This document shows positions 12,312-20,251 of a stretch of DNA of 22,055 bases, piece by piece. Both the position numbers and the translations under genes were made by a program. The stretch is from JAQBDA01 sp041301185 (GTDB lineage: Bacteria > Chloroflexota > Anaerolineae > Anaerolineales > UBA4823). Numbering within the stretch: the first letter of the stretch is position 1; the number at the start of each line of letters is the position of its first letter. The DNA is taken from positions 1-22,055 of the forward strand of contig JBFYSV010000230.1 of NCBI GenBank assembly GCA_041301185.1, in the 5' to 3' direction. A model generated the notes under the pieces. The model ran no database searches. It saw only the letters and a program-made list of their open reading frames with translations, and was not told where the DNA came from.

Positions 12312-13739
12312 TCAAACGTACAGGTCGTTGAAATACTCGATCAACAGCAGGTTGGCGTACTCGTCGGGCATGGCGTCCAGAAACTCGTTAATAAACGCCA
12401 TTTCGTCTGGCAGGTCGCCCCCCTGGATGCCCGCCATCGCCCACAGGTTGCCCATCGCCTCCGGCGAGGGGTTCTCCAGCAGGACGGCAACTGCCGCCCG
12501 GATAAAATCGCTATCCAGCGGTGGGCTCTGTTTGACCGTCTCTACGCACTCGCCCAGGTCTTTCAGAAAGTCCTCCACCTGGGCTGCTGTCCCGTGATTG
12601 ACCGAGACATGCAAATTGCGCGGCGAATGGGGCGTGGAGAACTGCCCTTGCAGGTACCAGCCGCGCTTTTTCATCTCATCGGCGAGCTGGTAGACGTTGA
12701 TCTCATCTGAGGCGAACGAGAACATGCACATATCCGGCTTGCCCAGCACCTGCAAACCGGGGGTGGCGTTGACTCCCTCCACCAGCTGTTGGGTCGCCTG
12801 CTGAACCTCCTTCACGATGCGCAGGTAGCCATCTTCCCCCAGGTAGTGCAGGGTTGCCCATGCCCCTGCAAGCGGACCGCCGGATTTGCTGCTCAGGATG
12901 GTCGGGTTGATCAGGGTGTAGGCAGTGGTATCCGTGCTGGCGTAAATCTGGTAACGGCGCAGGTTCTTATCCCGGTAGAGCACCACCGAGGCGCCTTTCG
13001 CCGCATAGCCGTACTTGTGCAGGTCGGCGGACATCGACGTCACCCCCGGCACGCTGAAATCGAATTCCGGCACCGGATGACCCAGCTTGCGCATGAAAGA
13101 CAGGTGGATCCCGCCCACGCAGCTATCCACGTGAAACAGCAGCCCTTTCTCCTGCGCCAGCGCACCGATCTCCGGGATGGGGTCAACCACTCCTTGCGAG
13201 TAGCAGGGTGCAGAACCGACCAGCAGGATGGTGTCCTCCGTGATCGCCTCCCGCATGGCAGCCACGTCTGCCCGGAAGGTGAGCGGGTCGAACGGCGTCA
13301 CCACTGTTTTCAGCCCGAAGTAATGGGCGGCTTTATGGAAGGAGGCGTGCGCGGTCTGGGCTAGCACGATCTCGGGGGTGTGGATATGCGGTTTCTCCAC
13401 GCGGGCATAATCCCGGGCGGTCTTGACCGCCAGCAAGATGCTCTCCGTTCCCCCGGATGTGGCGTGCCCAACTACCTTATCATCGCCGCTCAGCAGGTTT
13501 GCCAGCATGCGTACCACGTCTGTCTCCAGCTTGAGCAGGCTGGGGAAGACCGTTGGGTCGAGGGCGTTCTCTGTCAAGAACATGGTATAGGCTTGCTTGA
13601 TCGTGTCTGCCACCTCGTCGCCGGGGTCGTACACGTAAGCCCACACCTTACCCGCCTTCCAGTCCATATCCCTGGCTTTGTATTGCTGCAAAGCACTCAG
13701 CACCTCTTCTTTTGACAGTCCGTATTTCGGGATATCCAT
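12312..13739 (-). CDS. PLP-dependent lyase/decarboxylase, sphingosine-1-phosphate lyase-like
   Basis: Fold-type I pyridoxal-phosphate enzyme of 475 residues, group II decarboxylase family. Visible landmarks are DPTVFPSLLKLETDVVRM (61-78), the phosphate-binding HATSGGTES (92-100), the ring-stacking His131 in TAHASFHKA, Asp205 in HVDSCVGG, and the Schiff-base Lys242 in SADLHKYGYAAKG. The VFPS start region and DLHKYGYAAKG are closer to sphingosine-1-phosphate lyases than to glutamate decarboxylases. An amino-acid decarboxylase of the MfnA type is the main alternative. Unlike eukaryotic S1P lyases there is no N-terminal membrane anchor, as in the known soluble bacterial enzymes. ATG 13739 has GGAGG 5 nt upstream. 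No sphingolipid genes are visible nearby, so the substrate is open. Confidence 0.85.
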   Translation of the reverse strand: MDIPKYGLSKEEVLSALQQYKARDMDWKAGKVWAYVYDPGDEVADTIKQAYTMFLTENALDPTVFPSLLKLETDVVRMLANLLSGDDKVVGHATSGGTESILLAVKTARDYARVEKPHIHTPEIVLAQTAHASFHKAAHYFGLKTVVTPFDPLTFRADVAAMREAITEDTILLVGSAPCYSQGVVDPIPEIGALAQEKGLLFHVDSCVGGIHLSFMRKLGHPVPEFDFSVPGVTSMSADLHKYGYAAKGASVVLYRDKNLRRYQIYASTDTTAYTLINPTILSSKSGGPLAGAWATLHYLGEDGYLRIVKEVQQATQQLVEGVNATPGLQVLGKPDMCMFSFASDEINVYQLADEMKKRGWYLQGQFSTPHSPRNLHVSVNHGTAAQVEDFLKDLGECVETVKQSPPLDSDFIRAAVAVLLENPSPEAMGNLWAMAGIQGGDLPDEMAFINEFLDAMPDEYANLLLIEYFNDLYV

Positions 13740-13776
13740 GCTGGCCTCCGTTGGAGTAAAGTCTTCTCGAGTGTTG

Positions 13777-13961
13777 CCTGTATTCGCAAAGGGATGTCAT
13801 TCCGAGGAGCGATCTCCGCGACGAGGAATCCCTGCAAATGTCTTCTTTTCATTACGATTGATAGGGATTCCTCCCCTTCGCTATGCTTCGGGTCGGAATG
13901 ACATCGATTATGCTGGTTACAGTACGTGTAAAAATACTCGATCGAGGGTCGCGAATACAGG
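13777..13961. repeat. Dispersed long-hairpin repeat, variant copy 2 with outer arms
   Basis: Nested inverted repeats. The outer arms CCTGTATTCGC (13777-13787) and GCGAATACAGG (13951-13961) match perfectly, as do GATGTCATTCCGA (13793-13805) with 13893-13905 and GAGGAATCCCT (13823-13833) with 13863-13873. The inner two blocks are a diverged version of the family at 9121 and 18007 (GTCATTCCGAG in place of GTCATTGCGAG). It fills the gap between the dppF-like stop and the S1P-lyase-like start. No gene is encoded. The hairpin could end dppF transcription. Confidence 0.75.
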
Positions 13962-13972
13962 ATTAATATAGC

Positions 13973-14989
13973 TTACACCGGCAGCAGCTCGGATAGCTGT
14001 CCAGGCTCGATCGTTGGGTTTTGTTTGAAGAGATAGCATCCAGCTGCCTGGTGTTCGCTTAGACGATACAGCGGAGGTGTTTGAGTGCACTCCTCCATCG
14101 CGAAGGGACAGCGCGAGTAAAACCTGCACCCGGTGATGATATCGGACGACTCAGACTCCCTCGCCTTGATCTCTGTCTCACCCCAGCGCCGGCTCAAATC
14201 CGGCCAGGGGATTGAATCGATCAAGAGCTGCGTATAGGGGTGCTGCGGATGTTTAATCACATCATCCACGTCACCGGCCTCCATCACAGAACCGCGATAC
14301 AGGACAATAATCGATTTGGCGATATGGTAAGCCGTGGTCAGGTCGTGGGTAATATAAATGATCGAAACGCCGTAGTTCGTTTGCAGAGTACGCAGGGTCT
14401 CCAGGATATTCGCCCGCAGCGAAGCATCCACCATAGAGACCGGCTCGTCAGCCACCAGGAGCTTGGGTTGTAAAAGCAGCGCCCGCGCCACGTTGATCCG
14501 CTGGCGCTGACCGCCGGAGAGCTGGTGCGGGAACCGCCCCAGGATATCTTGCGGGTGCAGGCCCACTGCAGTCAGCGCTTCTACCATCTTGTCCCTGGCC
14601 TCCGTTTTGGATTTTGCCAGGTTGAAGCGCTTGATCGGCACGGAGAGCAGGTGATCCACCGGGTAGAAGGGGTTAAAGACCCCGAACGGATCCTGGAACA
14701 CCGCCTGCACCTCCCGGCGGAAGGTGATCCGGTCTTCGCCCTTCAGGGTGCTGATATCCTGCCCTTTGTAGATGATCTGACCGGAGGTCGGGTTGATAAA
14801 GCCCAGCAGCAGCATTGCCAGGGTGGTCTTGCCGCTGCCGCTCTCACCCGCCACGGTTAAGATGGTGGGTTCGTTCTCGTTCAGGGTCAGCGAGAGGTTG
14901 GACAATGCCGTTGTCGAGGTCGGTTTAGAGAAAAAACTACCGCTGGTATAGACCTTGGTGACGTTGAGAAATTCCAGCAGTTTAGACAT
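13973..14989 (-). CDS. Oligopeptide/dipeptide-type ABC transporter ATPase (DppF/OppF-like)
   Basis: ATP-hydrolysing subunit that powers uptake through the two permeases encoded upstream, on the cytoplasmic face. It has 338 residues. Walker A is GESGSGKT (48-55), the Q-loop VFQDPFG (98-104), the signature LSGGQRQR (157-164), Walker B LLVADEP (177-183), then the D-loop SMVDAS and switch His in YITHD. A C-terminal oligopeptide-transporter domain carries cysteines in CRFYSRCPFAMEEC and GCYLF, a set that in some relatives binds an iron-sulfur cluster. It is the last gene of the operon, 2 nt after the DppD-like gene. It lacks its own Shine-Dalgarno, and its start lies in a 14-bp inverted repeat. 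Confidence 0.92.
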   Translation of the reverse strand: MSKLLEFLNVTKVYTSGSFFSKPTSTTALSNLSLTLNENEPTILTVAGESGSGKTTLAMLLLGFINPTSGQIIYKGQDISTLKGEDRITFRREVQAVFQDPFGVFNPFYPVDHLLSVPIKRFNLAKSKTEARDKMVEALTAVGLHPQDILGRFPHQLSGGQRQRINVARALLLQPKLLVADEPVSMVDASLRANILETLRTLQTNYGVSIIYITHDLTTAYHIAKSIIVLYRGSVMEAGDVDDVIKHPQHPYTQLLIDSIPWPDLSRRWGETEIKARESESSDIITGCRFYSRCPFAMEECTQTPPLYRLSEHQAAGCYLFKQNPTIEPGQLSELLPV

Positions 14990-15002
14990 AATCAGGCGTT
15001 AT
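14989..15002. repeat. 14-bp inverted repeat flanking dppD, distal copy
   Basis: TAATCAGGCGTTAT on the + strand at the DppD-stop/DppF-start junction. It is the exact reverse complement of the copy at 15956-15969. It includes the A of the DppF ATG and the DppD stop codon. Confidence 0.9.
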
Positions 15003-15957
15003 CCGTAAAAAGATGGCAAGATACATATCTTCCGTCCGCCAGTCGCTGGTATTTGGGTCGCTGGCTTTTGCAAATCTCCATAACATGCTCACAGCGGGGG
15101 TGAAAGGTGCATCCACTGGGCAGGCGCAGCAGGGCAGGAGCCAGTCCGGGAATGCCCTGGAACACGCCTTTATTTTCCAGATTTGGCAGGCTGTGGATCA
15201 GCGCCTTGGCGTAGGGGTGCATGGGGTTGGTGAACATATCCTTCACCGTGCTCAGTTCCGTCAGCTGCCCGGTGTACATCACAGCCACTTTGTCCACGAA
15301 CTGCGCCATCAAGCCCATGTCATGCCCGATTAAAATCACCGCCGCGCCAATTTGTGCCTGAACTTTATCGATGGTTTCCATCACCTGGCGTTGGGTCACC
15401 ACATCCAGGGCGCTGGTGGGCTCATCGGCGATGATCACCTGCGGCTTGAGCAGGATGCCGATGGCGATACACACGCGCTGCTTCATGCCGCCGCTCAGCT
15501 CGTGGGGGTACATTCGAAACACGCTGCGTTTCAGGTCAACCGACTCAAGCGCTTGCATGCTCATTTCGGTCGACTCATCTTTTGAGATTGATTTATCATG
15601 CGCAAAGATAGCATCCATCATCTGCGCCCCAATCCGCATCACCGGGTTGAGTGAGTTCATCGCGCCTTGCGGGATATAGGCGATCTTACTCAGGCGTGCT
15701 TTGAGCATCTCCTCCTCACTCAGCGCAGTCAGATCGGTGCCGCCCACGATCACCTGGCCGCCCTCGATCCGCCCCGGAGGTTTAATCATGCGCATCATCG
15801 CCAGCGCCATGGTGCTTTTGCCCGAGCCCGACTCGCCGACCAGCCCCAGCTTTTCCACTGGGTTCAGCTCCAGGCTGACTCCATCCAGGGCTGTGGCGCG
15901 GCCAGCATCCGTGTAATACGAAACCTGCAGATTGATGATTCGTAGAACTGGGTCCAT
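14992..15957 (-). CDS. Oligopeptide/dipeptide-type ABC transporter ATPase (DppD/OppD-like)
   Basis: Second ATPase of the importer, 321 residues. Walker A is GESGSGKS (41-48), Q-loop YIPQGAMNSLNP, signature LSGGMKQ (154-160), Walker B IIADEP (175-180) followed by TSALD, and switch His in LIGHDMG. The C-terminal domain has the Pro-rich GIPGLAPAL and the cysteines of SGCTFHPRCEHVMEIC and SCHLF. It pairs as a heterodimer with the DppF-like subunit. Nine nucleotides separate it from the upstream permease gene and two from the downstream ATPase gene. Its start codon and its stop codon both lie in copies of a perfect 14-bp inverted repeat, so in mRNA the two gene junctions could pair. Confidence 0.93.
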   Translation of the reverse strand: MDPVLRIINLQVSYYTDAGRATALDGVSLELNPVEKLGLVGESGSGKSTMALAMMRMIKPPGRIEGGQVIVGGTDLTALSEEEMLKARLSKIAYIPQGAMNSLNPVMRIGAQMMDAIFAHDKSISKDESTEMSMQALESVDLKRSVFRMYPHELSGGMKQRVCIAIGILLKPQVIIADEPTSALDVVTQRQVMETIDKVQAQIGAAVILIGHDMGLMAQFVDKVAVMYTGQLTELSTVKDMFTNPMHPYAKALIHSLPNLENKGVFQGIPGLAPALLRLPSGCTFHPRCEHVMEICKSQRPKYQRLADGRYVSCHLFTDNA

Positions 15958-15969
15958 AACGCCTGATTA
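15956..15969. repeat. 14-bp inverted repeat flanking dppD, proximal copy
   Basis: ATAACGCCTGATTA on the + strand at the DppC-stop/DppD-start junction, the exact reverse complement of 14989-15002. It covers the DppC stop codon, the weak AGG ribosome-binding site and two bases of the DppD ATG. Confidence 0.9.
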
Positions 15970-16881
15970 CTCCGTCTTGCGGACGCGGGGATTAGCCAGC
16001 TCATCCAGGCCCATATTAATCAGCGCCAGCGAGCTGAGAATCAACACCATGGCAACTGCCGGGATGACCGGCCACCACCACCACCCGTTGAAGAAGGCTC
16101 CCTGCGACTGGGCCGCCCAAATGATATTCCCCAGCAATGGCTCGCGCAACGGTCCCAGGCCAACGACTGCCAGGTAAAATGAGGCAAACACGGCTGCAAA
16201 TACAGCCCCAACGAAGGATGCCGCGATGAAGGGCAGCAGGTTCGGTAAAATCTCAGCGAAGATGATCTCCGTATCCCCCATCCCAGAGAGCTTGGCAACC
16301 GAAACGAATTGGCGCTCTTTCATCGATAGGACCTGCGAGCGGATGACCAGCGTCGGTCCCATCCAGGCCAGCATCACCACGATGAACGCCATCGTATAGA
16401 TCGTTACCGAGCGTTTATCCAGTGAGCCGGCGATCACCACCTGGATCAGGAATACCGGGATCGGGATCAGCACCGCGCATAATCCCTTGATGATGCTGTC
16501 TATCTTTCCTCCAAAATACGCCGAGACGAATCCAAGCACTACTCCAATAAAGGTGCCGACCGCGCCTGCCAGCACGCCGATCAGGGCGGTCTGCCACATG
16601 CCCACCACCATTGCAGCCAGCAGATTGCGCCCGAAAAAGTCCGTTCCGAAGGGATATTGAGCGCTGGGCGGTTGCTTGGGTTTGGCTGACAGCGGGTAGG
16701 CATCTTTCGTGTCGATGGTCAGCAGCCCGATCACGGTGAACAGTACCAGTCCGAGCAGGATCAGGAAGCCAATCACCAGCCCTGGGTTGCGGCGCATATA
16801 ACGCAGCACCAGTTTGAGGCGGCTGGGTTGCTGGTATTCTGTGGGGGCAAGTGTTGTCGTCGTTGCAGTGGTTGTCGTCAT
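15967..16881 (-). CDS. ABC transporter permease (DppC/OppC-like)
   Basis: Integral membrane channel subunit, 304 residues. A cytoplasmic N-terminus, unusually Thr-rich (residues 2-11 are almost all Thr), is followed by a first helix (about 35-53), a periplasmic loop with the family motif PFGTDFFGRNLLAAMV, and five further helices from about 93. The cytoplasmic EAA-type loop (VSVAKLSGMGDTEIIFAEILPNLLP) contacts the ATPases. GAGGG lies 5-6 nt before ATG 16881. Eleven nucleotides separate it from the DppB-like gene. It forms the translocation pore with that subunit. Confidence 0.93.
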   Translation of the reverse strand: MTTTTATTTTLAPTEYQQPSRLKLVLRYMRRNPGLVIGFLILLGLVLFTVIGLLTIDTKDAYPLSAKPKQPPSAQYPFGTDFFGRNLLAAMVVGMWQTALIGVLAGAVGTFIGVVLGFVSAYFGGKIDSIIKGLCAVLIPIPVFLIQVVIAGSLDKRSVTIYTMAFIVVMLAWMGPTLVIRSQVLSMKERQFVSVAKLSGMGDTEIIFAEILPNLLPFIAASFVGAVFAAVFASFYLAVVGLGPLREPLLGNIIWAAQSQGAFFNGWWWWPVIPAVAMVLILSSLALINMGLDELANPRVRKTE

Positions 16882-16892
16882 GATTGCCCTCT

Positions 16893-17888
16893 TTATTCGC
16901 GAATTCGTGGGTCTAAAAGTGGGTAAAGCAGCTCGACAAACACCATCAAGGTTGCAATGGCGATCGTTATAAAGAGCACAACCCCATAGATGACTACGAA
17001 ATCGTTGGCCTTGATGGCGTTATTTAGTACAGTGCCGATACCCGGCAGGCCAAACAGCTGCTCGATAATGATCCCCGAGGTCACCACACTGCCCAATGCC
17101 AGCGCAAAACCGGTCACTTGCGGCAGCATGGCATTGCGCAAGTAGTAGTCACGGAAGATGGCGAAATTCCCCAGGCCTTTATGCTCGGCGAAGTTCACAT
17201 AATCTTCGCCCTGGATGGTGATCCCCATGCCGCGCATGGAAAGCACCCAGCCGCCCACCGAGCCAAAGATCAGCGCCACTGCCGGTAAGAACTGGTGCCG
17301 TAATACATCCAGGTAGAACTCCACGGATTGGTTGGGCACGGTTCCAATGGAGTACGCCCCGCCCAAGGGAAGCACTTTTAGCCGGAAGGCAATAAAAAAC
17401 AACAGGAAAACCGCCAGCAGCACCGGCGGCACCCCCATCAGCAGGATAAATGGCGTGGCGAATCCCCGCAACCAGCCCGGCGATCGCGGCCAGGCGGCTA
17501 CCGCTCCCAGCAGGTTGCCCAGGACGAAAGCGATCACTGTGGTCGTCAGCAGCAATGCCAGCGTCCAGGGCAGCGCTTCCGTGATCAGCTCGGAGACCGT
17601 CTTGGGAAATTTATTCATCGATACGCCCATGTCCAAACGCGCCAGGCTGGACATATAATCCCAGTATTGCTGTAGCAGGGGCTTATCCAGACCGAATTTG
17701 GTGTTGTATGAGGCGATGATGACTTCCAGGTCGGCAGGGGAGAAGCCGCCCGTGCGCGCCAGCTCGCCGAAGCGCTCACGGACCGGGTTGCGTTTGGATA
17801 TGCGCGGGATAAAAAAAACGATCGTCGCTGCAACCCAAATGACCAGTATGAGGAAGAACAGTCTTTCGATTACCTTCCGGATACTCAC
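16893..17888 (-). CDS. ABC transporter permease (DppB/OppB-like)
   Basis: First permease of the importer, 331 residues. An N-terminal helix (about 9-28, FFLILVIWVAATIVFFIP) precedes a large external segment and the YWDYMSSLARLDMG motif typical of the family. Five more helices follow. The EAA-type loop reads FAEHKGLGNFAIFRDYYLRNAMLPQ, and the last external segment holds QLFGLPGIGTVLNNAI. The start is GTG 17888, supported by AGGAGG 8 nt upstream. It begins the B-C-D-F gene block, separated by 360 bases from the binding-protein gene. Confidence 0.93.
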   Translation of the reverse strand: MSIRKVIERLFFLILVIWVAATIVFFIPRISKRNPVRERFGELARTGGFSPADLEVIIASYNTKFGLDKPLLQQYWDYMSSLARLDMGVSMNKFPKTVSELITEALPWTLALLLTTTVIAFVLGNLLGAVAAWPRSPGWLRGFATPFILLMGVPPVLLAVFLLFFIAFRLKVLPLGGAYSIGTVPNQSVEFYLDVLRHQFLPAVALIFGSVGGWVLSMRGMGITIQGEDYVNFAEHKGLGNFAIFRDYYLRNAMLPQVTGFALALGSVVTSGIIIEQLFGLPGIGTVLNNAIKANDFVVIYGVVLFITIAIATLMVFVELLYPLLDPRIRE

Positions 17889-17916
17889 GATATTTTCCTC
17901 CTGCGGATTTGCCCGT

Positions 17917-17922
17917 ATTATA
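17917..17922 (-). promoter_or_regulatory. Possible -10 element for the permease/ATPase block
   Basis: Minus strand TATAAT (17922-17917), about 28 bases before GTG 17888. No clear -35 box. If used, the permease-ATPase genes have a second promoter besides read-through from the binding-protein gene. Confidence 0.35.
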
Positions 17923-18006
17923 CTCGCAAGAGCTTATTAAATTTATCCTGGCAACAAGCACGGCAGAACTTGACCAATGGTATACCAGGTTATTTATATA
18001 AAAAGA

Positions 18007-18093
18007 TTGTCGTTGCGAGGAGCGGAGCGACGAAGCAATCCCTTCCAACCTTGCGCTGAGATTGCTTCGGCATAGATCGCCTCGCAATGACGA
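18007..18093. repeat. Dispersed long-hairpin repeat, copy 3
   Basis: GTCGTTGCGAGG (18009-18020) pairs with CCTCGCAATGAC (18080-18091) with one G-T-type mismatch, and CGAAGCAATC (18031-18040) pairs perfectly with 18060-18069. Same core words as the copy at 9121-9218. It lies in the gap between the solute-binding-protein gene and the permease block. The rest of this gap (18094-18200) holds nothing I can recognise. Confidence 0.8.
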
Positions 18094-18200
18094 AGCGCAA
18101 GGTCGTCTGAGAATAAAAATTCTAGAGTGCAGTGGACTAACTCGCAAAGACAATTTGTCAAGGTGCTATTTGAAATCCGTTGATGTCGCCAGGGTTTGGT

Positions 18201-18226
18201 TGGGTGGCGCGGGGAGGCGCCACCCA
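18201..18226. other. Perfect GC-rich stem-loop after the solute-binding-protein gene
   Basis: Ten-pair stem TGGGTGGCGC (18201-18210) with GCGCCACCCA (18217-18226) around a 6-base loop, 23 bases after the stop of the binding-protein gene on the minus strand. No U-tract follows, so it is more like an mRNA 3'-stabilising or attenuating structure than an intrinsic terminator. Such hairpins often raise binding-protein levels above those of the permeases. Confidence 0.6.
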
Positions 18227-18248
18227 TTACAAGCCGACAAAGTACAGT

Positions 18249-20147
18249 TTACGGGGCGGCTTTCTGCAGGCCGGTGATCACCAGTTGCCCGGTGTGCGCC
18301 CAGAAAGCGCCGTTGGAACCCATCGCCAGGTTGTCCTGGGTGGGCCAGTTGGTCCAGTAGGTCTGGTTGTAGGCAATGCGGTGCAGCCACTGGATGATCG
18401 GGATATCGATGACATCCTTCCAGTAGATCTCCATCGCCTGGGCAGCCAGCTCCTGGAAGCGGGGATCGTCCGAAGCCAGGGGAGCCATCTCGTCCAGGAT
18501 GGCATCGTACTCCGGGTTGCTGTAACGTGACCAGCGGTTGGTGCCGGCAGTGGTGCCGATATCGGCGCTAAAGCGACCGTGGTAAAGCTCGAAGGCTGCA
18601 TACGGATCCTTCAGGCTGGCGCCGTGACCCCACATATAGAAGCCGGGTTTACCGTCGAGCATGTTCTGGTAGGCATCGTCGCCAAAGTTGGTGGTGGCGT
18701 CAACGCCGCAGTTACGCAGCATCTCTTCCAGCACGGGAACAATGTCGCTGTGGATACCGGAGAAGCCATTGATCACACCCGAGATGGTCTCTCCGTCTTT
18801 CTCCCACAAGCCGTCTCCATTCAGGGTGAAACCGGCCTCGGTGAACAACGCCGCGGCCTCTTCAGGATCGAACTTGCGCGGCTCGTACTGCTCGATCAGT
18901 GCCTGGACAGCCGGGGAATCGACGAATGCCTGCAGCCCGGGGTAGAGCGGGAAGGGATACACATTGGCGATGGGTGCGCCTTCATAGACGATTTCATCGA
19001 TGGTGTCGCGGTCAATGCAGCGGTTGAACGCCTGGCGGACGAGCGGGTCGCTGTAAGGCGCCAGCTGGGTGTTGACCCACAACGAGTTCGGCCACCAGTC
19101 CAGATAACCGTAGGGCGGATTGTTGCCGGTGTGGGTGGTTACTTTGGGGTTCTGGGCCAGGATGTTCTTGATCAGGTCGCTGCGCATGTCGAGTGCCGAG
19201 TCCATCTCGTTGTTGACGATGCGCTGGGCAACGGTGTCCATGTTCTGACCGATCTGACCGCCCAGGTTGACCATCACGATGCGCTTGACATCCGGCATCT
19301 CGATCAAGCCGGCTTCCACCGCCCACCAGTCCTCACGCAGGTCGAGGATCTTCTGAGCGTTGTCCCAGCTAACGATGGTGTATGGACCGGAGTGGGGCAT
19401 GTCAAAGCCACCGGCATACGCGTTCCAATCATCTACTCCCTCCAGCACGTGGGCGGGAACAATCGGGATGCCGGTGTCGAACTTGAGCATCAACACCTCG
19501 AACATGAAGCGCGGCGCGGGGATCTTGAAGGTAACCACAACGGTCAGGTCATCGATGGCCTCGACCTTCTCGACAAACTGGTTGAACTGCCCGGAGTACT
19601 GCAGTTTCTCGTTCTTCATCTGTCCTTCGAAGGTGAAGACCACATCCTTTGCGGTCACCGGGACGCCATCGCTCCACTTCGCCATCGGGTTCATCTTGAT
19701 GGTCAGCTCGGTGAAGTCTTCCTTGGTGTATTCCATGCTCTCCGCCAGCCAGGGGATTTCCTCGTCTGCGAAGATGCCGAACCAGTACAGCGGCTCCCAC
19801 ATGAAGTTGTTGCCTTCCTGGTGGGTATAGCCGGGCGAGGCCCATGGATTGGTCACGCCGATCGGCGAGGCGACACTCCAGCCCAGCACCACCGTGTCTT
19901 CTCGGGCAACTTCCTTCAAATCGGTAGCAGGTGCTTCGGTGGCTTCGATCACAGACGGGGGTTCCGTGGCTTCTGCGGCAGGTGCCTCGGTGGCTTCCAT
20001 CGCGGGTGCTTCAGTCGCCTCGGCAGCAGGAGCTTCGGCGGCGGGGGCTTCCGCCGCGGGTGCCTCAGTTGGAGCTGGTTGGGCGCACGCCGTCAGGATT
20101 GCGCTGATCACCAGCACGAACAACATCAGTGTAGTAAGTTTTTTCAT
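18249..20147 (-). CDS. ABC transporter solute-binding lipoprotein, family 5
   Basis: Extracytoplasmic receptor of the importer, 632 residues. Residues 1-20 are a lipoprotein signal peptide with lipobox LTAC (Cys21). Residues 22-76 are a low-complexity linker of EAPAAEA and ATEAPA units that tethers the domain to the membrane. The family-5 (DppA/OppA-type) fold follows: ELTIKMNPMAKWSDGVPVTAKDVVFTF near 145-170, SGPYTIVSWD, VRQAFNRCIDRDTI, and a C-terminal domain ending WAHTGQLVITGLQKAAP. Family-5 receptors bind peptides, nickel, or oligosaccharides. The LacI-type regulator just upstream favours a sugar ligand (inference). GGAGGAG lies about 6 nt before ATG 20147. A stem-loop and a repeat separate it from its permease genes. 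No confident promoter was found in the 104 bases between it and lacI. Confidence 0.93.
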   Translation of the reverse strand: MKKLTTLMLFVLVISAILTACAQPAPTEAPAAEAPAAEAPAAEATEAPAMEATEAPAAEATEPPSVIEATEAPATDLKEVAREDTVVLGWSVASPIGVTNPWASPGYTHQEGNNFMWEPLYWFGIFADEEIPWLAESMEYTKEDFTELTIKMNPMAKWSDGVPVTAKDVVFTFEGQMKNEKLQYSGQFNQFVEKVEAIDDLTVVVTFKIPAPRFMFEVLMLKFDTGIPIVPAHVLEGVDDWNAYAGGFDMPHSGPYTIVSWDNAQKILDLREDWWAVEAGLIEMPDVKRIVMVNLGGQIGQNMDTVAQRIVNNEMDSALDMRSDLIKNILAQNPKVTTHTGNNPPYGYLDWWPNSLWVNTQLAPYSDPLVRQAFNRCIDRDTIDEIVYEGAPIANVYPFPLYPGLQAFVDSPAVQALIEQYEPRKFDPEEAAALFTEAGFTLNGDGLWEKDGETISGVINGFSGIHSDIVPVLEEMLRNCGVDATTNFGDDAYQNMLDGKPGFYMWGHGASLKDPYAAFELYHGRFSADIGTTAGTNRWSRYSNPEYDAILDEMAPLASDDPRFQELAAQAMEIYWKDVIDIPIIQWLHRIAYNQTYWTNWPTQDNLAMGSNGAFWAHTGQLVITGLQKAAP

Positions 20148-20251
20148 CGGTTCTCCTCCACAGAGAATGGATTTGGATAATTTGGATTCTCGGTCTTGCT
20201 CAGATACAAGGTGTGAGATAGGTTCGTATATCGATTCGGGCCGCCTCCTGT

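Noticed and set aside
13921..13950. Intrinsic terminator of the dppF-like gene at the CTCGATCGAG palindrome followed by TATTTTT on the minus strand
   Set aside because: The self-complementary word leaves only a 3-bp stem with a 4-base loop, too weak to call; the large repeat hairpin around it is a likelier transcript end.
14989..15969. Invertible DNA switch carrying the DppD-like gene
   Set aside because: No recombinase is seen and inversion would put the gene antisense within its own operon; RNA pairing or an insertion scar is more reasonable, though reads could test it.
18579..20180. Open frame of 533 codons on the + strand opposite the solute-binding-protein gene
   Set aside because: It is the antisense of a clear family-5 receptor. 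It has no recognisable domain, its protein is His/Arg/Gly-rich shadow sequence, and it lacks a plausible ribosome-binding site.
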